Of a stretch of 64,000 nt of DNA, positions 58,809 to 64,000 are shown piece by piece (position 1 is the first letter of the stretch; every line of letters starts with the position of its first letter). The notes under the pieces are model-generated. The model made no database searches, was not told where the DNA came from, and saw only the letters and a list, made by a program, of their open reading frames with translations. Made by a program: the position numbers and the translations under genes. The stretch is from Prorocentrum cordatum (taxonomy: Eukaryota > Sar > Dinophyceae > Prorocentrales > Prorocentraceae): contig CAUYUJ010018904.1 in NCBI GenBank assembly GCA_963575745.1, positions 114,501-178,500 of the forward strand, read 5' to 3'.

Positions 58809-60467
58809 TCACATTGGACGTTGCCAGACCGGCAATGCATCTAAATTCGCCGGTCGGCTCGTAGACGGCTGTGCAACCGAGCACGCAGCACGGGCGGCGG
58901 CTTCCAGCAGGCGCTGTTTCCTAGCTGCTGCGGAAAACTTCGTGTAGAAGTTCCGCATCGCATCGATGGGAGACCAGCCGCCCTGGCCCTGCACAAGCTC
59001 TTCGGGCAGGGACGCTGCGTTCTTCCACCACTGCGCCCCGCCTTCCCGCAGGGAGTGGCTGCCCACCTGTGCGTCGTTGAGGTGACGAGCGAGCATGCGC
59101 CGGAATGCGTCGGCGGAAACAGGCTTGAGATCGGCCACCCCTGTCACACAGAAGAAAAAACCCTCGACGTCCCCGCGCGTCTCGGCTCGTAGACGTAGCC
59201 AGCTCCGCAGCAACTTCGTCGGACACAGCGGCCCCAAAGCCTGGATCTCGGGCACCCAGACGAGCAGACCTTCACCGAACGGATCGTTCTTCTGCCTCCT
59301 GATCCTGAACTGGAACGCTGTGTCTTGGTCCACCACGTCAGACACCAGGAGCGCCTGCAGCTCCGCAAAGCGCCGGATGCCGAAAAAAACCAAAGCTATC
59401 ATGGCCGCATCCCTCACGCCAGCGACAGAAGTCTGTGCCAGGCGACTCCGCTGCACTGATGTGATCTCCAACAGTGAGAGCGGTCTTTTCGCTCGGCGGA
59501 GCGAATGATCAGCCAGCTTCTTAAGACCACGCCAGAAATGCCAGGCTCGGGGGGTCCACGCGGCCTCGAAGGACTGCAGCAAATCACGTTCGAGGTGCCA
59601 AGCCCTGACTGCAGCTTTGGCGGCGCACACTGAGCCCCACGGGCGCCGGAGAAACCCCGAGAAGAGCAACATCAGCTTGACTTCGTTGTCGCAAGGCAGA
59701 AACGCCATCTGGGTGGACGACTCCGCACCGCTCACCGCGCCGCGGAGCGTGTTGTCGTAGCGCGCCCTGGTGCTGTCCTCCCACGCCGCGTTGAAGCACG
59801 CGTGGATGTCCGCCGCTGCCTTCCGGCGTGCCTCCAGCGTGGCCGGCGCGCAGTCTTCGGACAGGACGGGCAAGGTTGGGCGCGGGCCTTGGAGTCGCCG
59901 ATCGCCCAACCGGTCGGGGGGCACGAGCGGGCCGCCCTGCGCCGCACGGCTACTGGCCAAGAAAGCCAAAAGACCCTGAGAGCCGACAGCAGGCGCCTGC
60001 GGCGAACGCCCTGGCGGCGGGGCAGAATGTGGAGTGGGCCCCGCTGCAAGGGCACCACGTGGCCTCATCAAAGGGGCTGGCTCTTTCGGAACAGCGGGGA
60101 CGGGGGCGACGCTGCTCTCAGCGGATCCCGCGGCATTCTTTCCGAAATCGTTTCTGTGAACGTAATCCTCCATGTTTGAGCCGACGTGGCTACGGAACAA
60201 AGGCTCAAGTGGGCAGACACCACTGTCAGAAAGGCGAGCTTCGGCTAGCCGGGCCTGCGACATGAGCGGACACCCCATAGAGGCAAGAAAAATTTTCATC
60301 GCCAAAGCGGGCTGGGCACGACACGCCGCGGCACCGCTGTCAGTGGCACACGTAATGGTGTTTCGCAAACGATTGCGCGGACTGCGCAACGCAGTCCGCG
60401 GCCGCCTAGCAGCTACGCCCAGATACGCAACGAAAGCAGCTGAAGGTAGGAGACTGGGACCTGGCAA
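58809..60467 (-). CDS. Tyrosine recombinase of a DIRS/Ngaro-like retroelement
   Basis: Integration enzyme of a YR retrotransposon, acting by site-specific recombination instead of a DDE integrase. 552 residues. The C-terminal catalytic half shows Arg365 in FFGIRRFAELQ, the His471-x2-Arg474 box in GSHSLREGGAQWW, the Trp of QGGWSPIDAM (in the His/Trp position) and the nucleophile Tyr508 in MRNFYTKF, all in order. The preceding helical core-binding part (~200-340) includes WEDSTRARYDNTLRGA. The first ~97 residues overlap a GC hairpin and are doubtful; Met98 (MEDYVHRND) is an alternative start. It lies 63 nt after the Gag-like frame. All catalytic residues are present, so the protein may be active although its neighbours are damaged. 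Confidence 0.85.
   Translation of the reverse strand: MPGPSLLPSAAFVAYLGVAARRPRTALRSPRNRLRNTITCATDSGAAACRAQPALAMKIFLASMGCPLMSQARLAEARLSDSGVCPLEPLFRSHVGSNMEDYVHRNDFGKNAAGSAESSVAPVPAVPKEPAPLMRPRGALAAGPTPHSAPPPGRSPQAPAVGSQGLLAFLASSRAAQGGPLVPPDRLGDRRLQGPRPTLPVLSEDCAPATLEARRKAAADIHACFNAAWEDSTRARYDNTLRGAVSGAESSTQMAFLPCDNEVKLMLLFSGFLRRPWGSVCAAKAAVRAWHLERDLLQSFEAAWTPRAWHFWRGLKKLADHSLRRAKRPLSLLEITSVQRSRLAQTSVAGVRDAAMIALVFFGIRRFAELQALLVSDVVDQDTAFQFRIRRQKNDPFGEGLLVWVPEIQALGPLCPTKLLRSWLRLRAETRGDVEGFFFCVTGVADLKPVSADAFRRMLARHLNDAQVGSHSLREGGAQWWKNAASLPEELVQGQGGWSPIDAMRNFYTKFSAAARKQRLLEAAARAACSVAQPSTSRPANLDALPVWQRPM
60376..60400. repeat. Perfect hairpin, 11-bp arms, CAA loop
   Basis: CGCGGACTGCG-CAA-CGCAGTCCGCG inside the 5' part of the recombinase frame. 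Nearby ACGCCCAGATACGCAACG and ACGTCCAGGTACGCAACG form a short direct repeat (60414-60491). This supports a non-coding leader rather than protein N-terminus here. Confidence 0.8.
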
Positions 60468-60529
60468 CAGCTACGTCCAGGTACGCAACGGTAGCCGCCA
60501 AGGCCGGGGCCTGGTCTGGAAGACGGAAA

Positions 60530-61788
60530 TCAGTGCTTGCACTCCGCCACCCAGTGCTGCAGGTTGGTGGTCCTGCCGGAGGCCGTGCACTTGGTGCACG
60601 GCAAGACGCGCAGATTCTTCATCTCCCGGCACTGCTTCAGGGTGTGCTTGACATCAGACAGTTCTTGCAAGCGTGATCCCTCAGAACCACAGTCATGGCG
60701 CTGCGGCTGTCGTCCGCCTGGTACTGCTTGTCAATCCACGACTGCAGTTTGCCGGGGGGCGTCTTTTTCTGCACGAGACCAACGAGTTCCTGGAGCAGGC
60801 GGTTCACCAGCTGCTTCTTGTCGCCACTTGGGTTTGGCGAGGCCGAGGCTGCCGGCCCATCGGAGGCGACGGAGAGCCTGGGAACCTTTGCCGGCGGTGG
60901 AGTGTCACACGTAGCTGCCTGAGTGCCCGAAGAAGCCGGCGCCTCACGCGAACGTGACACTGGCCCCCCGAATGCCGCCGCCGCCTCGCCCAGGATGATG
61001 TCCTGCGCAAAATCCCGGAGCAGCACCTCGTGCTCAAGGGTGGACGAAGCACTGGTCTTGGTCGTGCGCCGCTTGTATTGCTTGATCGTCTGGTAGATCG
61101 TGTCCATCAGCGCTGCCCTCTGGGCGGCAGCTTTCTCAGGGCCATTCTTCTTGGCCGACTGCACGACAGTGCAGCGGCGTTCGATCAGGTTGATCAGCAC
61201 GAGCAACGAACGGGCTAGCGCCTTCACGTTCTCGAGAGGCGAATCGGATTTCTCCAGGAGGAAATTCTTGAGCTTGTCCCAGGAGCCGCCGCGGGTGCTC
61301 AGGCACAGCTTTTTCCAAGAGACCTTCGCCGCATAACGTGCCGTTGTAGCCCGCTTCAACTCCTGAAGCTCCAAATTCGCGGGATTGCTTGCTGAAAGGG
61401 CCATGATGTTGGCAAGGACCGGGTTGTGCTCCACCGCCTGCATGGCCCACGAAACCTGGTCCGAGTCGACAACCAGATCGCGCCAGGCGGCAGCCCACTC
61501 TGCGACTGTAAGCAGGCGCAGTTTGGCCCTGCAGGGGAAGGTTTCGTCAGCGCGCCGGTCGTACTCGGACTGGATCAGCTGGTAAACCTCGGAATCCTTG
61601 TCCTTCAGAGCAGCGGCCACGCAGGCGCAGGCGTGCGTGTTGACAGCGGCGGCAGCACCGGCGGCGATGGCCAGCTCGCCTGGCTGGCCCTGCTCAAACG
61701 CCTTCCCGATCTCAGCCAAGATGGCTGAGTGGATCGCACCGGCGGGCTCCAGCGCGGCGGCGATGGCGGCCTGGACTGCGTCGGCCAT
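60530..61788 (-). pseudogene. Gag-like CCHC protein of the DIRS-like element, frameshifted in the zinc knuckle
   Basis: 383 residues to the stop at 60637, starting MADAVQAAIAAALEPAGAIH. It is helical, with a Lys/Arg-rich middle and a Pro/Ser linker, and its C-terminus begins a knuckle (HACKNCLM). One base is missing near 60655. In the next frame the sequence continues DVKHTLKQC, then LPCTKC...LQHWVAECKH and a stop at 60530-60532. With that base the knuckle would be C-x2-C-x4-H-x4-C, followed by a second Cys/His pair. I infer a nucleocapsid-bearing Gag. It stands between the RT-RH-MT and recombinase genes, an unexpected place. Could be a different gene if the CCHC reading is wrong. Confidence 0.6.
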
Positions 61789-61978
61789 GGCGACAGGCAG
61801 CGCCGGCGAAATACGGGGAAATGTCTCAGGCGAGGACGCCCGCGTGGAGTGCTATGGGTTGCTAGAGACTGATGATGGAAACGCTGCGAGGACTGGCAGC
61901 GTTGGCATGACTGCCCGACTGCAGCGACATTCCCAGGGCAAGACCGATTAGAACATCAGCGTGACTGAGATGATTTTT
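61789..61978. other. Intergenic junction with small hairpin
   Basis: AACGCTGC-GAGGACTG-GCAGCGTT at 61882-61905. If two DIRS-like copies are joined, the junction lies here. Confidence 0.45.
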
Positions 61979-64000
61979 CTAGCGTTTGCGCTTGCGCCGA
62001 TTAGGCGCCCAGCTCTGAAGAAGCAAGTAAGGCAAGTCAGTTTTCGGACCGCTGCGGAAAGCACAGCCCGAGTGAAATCTGAATAAATCGGAACCGGCAG
62101 GCCACGAGCGCACCCGATGCCAAAGCTGGAGTAATTTCGGCCGGAACCATGGGGCCCCTGCGTCTTCTGGACAGAGAAGCACAATCTGAGGTGGATCGGA
62201 GCTCCGCAACGCCGAATTCAGAAACTCAAGCGTCGCTTTCAGCAGCTCTCTGGGCGGATGCGCCCAAATGATTTCACCGGACAGGGTGGCTTCGAAGGCG
62301 GACAGCTCAGGGGAACGCCAAGAAGGGGCTTTGGCTGTAAGACCCGCCCTGTCAGCAAACAAATCCAAGGTGAAAGACACGCCCGTGCGAGAGAGGATGT
62401 CGTGGAAAACCGAATCCTTCACACAAGCTGCGCGGAAAACGTCAGAATTCCACCGGGCGGAAAACTGTACATCGCGAGAGCCGAGGTCGGCCGCCCTGTT
62501 CGCCACGCCAGAGATGTGCGCAGCAAGGGCCCAGCAAGAGGCGCGGCGCTCTGCCGCCTCCAGCTTCACGGCAAGCCTTTCAAGAGTTGGAATAGCGCCA
62601 TAACGCACATTGGTGTAGTGCACCGCGCACGCGTTGTCGGTCCGAAACAGCACGCGCCAGCCGCTAAGGTCCACCTCGTTGTCTTCCACGCACTTGACGA
62701 TAACCCACAACTCCTTAAAGTTGATGTCAAGTTTGTCGCGCGGCACGCCTTCTTTTTCAGCCAGGTCGGGCGGCCACACACCAGAAACAGATCTGCCAGA
62801 ATGGCAAAGATGGTGAGACCAACCTGTCTGACCAGAAGCGTCCGTTTCCACGATGCGAATGGAACCTTCTTTTGCCAAGTCGCTCCATCGCTCGTACTCC
62901 GGCGACTTGTGTCCCCAGTTGCTGAGTTGATCAGCGAAGTTGTGCAGGACGCGCCTTGGCGGAATGGCCAAAGCGTTCAATCCCCAAGTAAGACTCTTGC
63001 GGCTGAGTTCCGTCAGATGCACTGTAGGGTTTGCCCGGGGACACTTACTCCAAAAAGAATATACCCCCGCCGCATTCAGATCCGACCAGATGGGGTGCAA
63101 GCGACGCCGCGCCTGTGGATATAACTCCCCGAGGTGGGATAGCAAGCCGGCCGCAGAGGTGACGTCTTTGGCCCGAAGGTTGCGTTCATTGTCAAGCGCG
63201 AGGATATCAACAATGGCACGACATGTTTTGTCGCACTTTTCCTATGACACGGTGACCACTTGGTCGATAGAATCGAAAATCCAGCCGATCCAACATTGAC
63301 GCGTGCTGGGCTGCCGAATGCCAGTCGGCTTGCCGCTCACTGGAATCCCGACCTCGGCAAAGAAAGCAACAGCTGATTCCAAACGTGACCACGCCAATTC
63401 TTCTGACTCGCCCACGCCGAACAGATCGTCGACGAAATCGAGCAAGTCAACCCCCCGCGAAAGCCGGAGAAGACGAAGAAGTTCCTTCATGTTTGAATCG
63501 TTAAACCCAGGCGCAGGTGCAAGACCAAACGGGAGAAACTCGTAACGCCCGTATTGCTGCCGGGCTGGACAGTAAAAACCCAGCAAATCTGCATCGTCTG
63601 GGTGGACACGCCAGTTGAAAAAAACAATATTGAAGGTCAATGACGAACATGTAGCTGCCGCGGCGAAGACGCGACACAGCCATGTCCACCGTGCCGTAAG
63701 CGACCCCAACCTGGGGAAGGCGCTCGTTCACGCGGCCTCGCCGCAAGTCAAGAATCAAGCGTGCTTTCCAACGGTCAACCTCTGGCGCTGTGTCGTCGAC
63801 GCCTTCCCGCGGCTTAAGCAGTAGAGCGCACGGATTAACATTCAAGCGTGCGGGTATCCTCGTCCCTGGCGGGAACATTAAGACCTTACCAAGACGTTCC
63901 AGACGGCTCCACTCAACTGTGGCCCAGGTATCGTGCTCAGTGAGGGATGGATGATTTGGCGTCTTTGTGGGCGCTGCTGCCGCGGCGCCCAGTGGCTGAC
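61979..64000 (-). pseudogene. DIRS-like RT-RNase H-MT polyprotein, 5' cut by window, one frameshift and one stop
   Basis: The frame runs in from the window edge (TWATVEWSRLERLGKVLMFP), with RT motifs WKARLILDLR and MFVIDLQYCFF. At a seven-T run (plus 63618-63624, A) homology moves to another frame: NWRVHPDDADLLGFYC, FLPFGLAPAPG and the FVDD active site (about 63425-63433). A TAG at 63242-63244 interrupts the RT-RNase H connection; the same frame continues EKCDKTCRAIVDILAL. RNase H acids (numbering from the ATG at 63145): Asp102 (VETDASGQTG), Glu145, Asp170 (RTDNACA), Asp220 (ANRAADLGSRD). The C-terminal MT-like part has FTLDLFADRAG and WAHPPRELL, as in DIRS elements. Two lesions suggest an inactive copy. 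Confidence 0.8.

Overview
The window looks like nuclear DNA of a dinoflagellate (or a close protist relative). The evidence is a very repeat-rich, mostly GC-rich sequence with few host genes, a giant copia element carrying methyltransferase-like domains (copia elements with captured methyltransferases are known from Symbiodinium), a DIRS-like tyrosine-recombinase retroelement, an IS1595/Merlin-like transposase, and long trinucleotide microsatellites. This is inference: no rRNA, tRNA or spliced-leader gene was recognised. A 100-N scaffold gap lies at 22176-22275.

Layout. 1-0.9 kb: 5'-truncated, frameshifted RT/RNase H fragment. 1.4-2.2 kb: 11-bp minisatellite. 2.26-3.56 kb: decayed IS1595/Merlin-like transposase. 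3.9-5.3 kb: the best host-gene candidate, an R3H+OTU protein. 5.4-31.9 kb: almost no genes. This stretch holds interleaved dispersed repeat families (here called A to D), two short foldback/MITE-like elements, a truncated LINE RNase H fragment, and two inverted copies (19.1-20.1 kb and 25.8-27.4 kb) of a composite element built from two internal satellites. 31.9-48.3 kb: one essentially intact 16.4-kb LTR retrotransposon on the minus strand, with identical 285-bp LTRs, a 5-bp target duplication and a Met-tRNA-like primer site. 48.3-58.8 kb: microsatellites, AT/GC mosaic repeats, a 72-75 bp satellite and family-D repeats. 58.8-64 kb: DIRS-like element on the minus strand (RT-RNase H-MT, Gag-like CCHC protein, tyrosine recombinase), damaged by single-base lesions and running off the window.

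The copia element is the most interesting object. Its Gag-side ORF (3080 aa) and Pol-side ORF (2132 aa) are in one frame, separated by a single TGA in the context CGC TGA CGG, with open codons on both sides. Gag would therefore be followed by Pol through stop readthrough, giving about 5280 residues. Besides CA-like, CCHC and aspartic protease regions, the Gag side carries two hydrophobic segments, a complete-looking Tpt1/KptA RNA 2'-phosphotransferase domain with its Arg-His-Arg-Arg tetrad, and a RING-H2 finger. The Pol side carries one or two methyltransferase-like domains before integrase, RT and RNase H.

The element is also studded with about 44 copies of a 14-15 nt hairpin (GCGGN-loop-N'CCGC) inside coding sequence. 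They occur in all three codon phases, and the loop-closing pair changes in a compensatory way (G-C, C-G, A-T). This looks like a palindromic sequence selected or propagated at nucleic-acid level within one retrotransposon.
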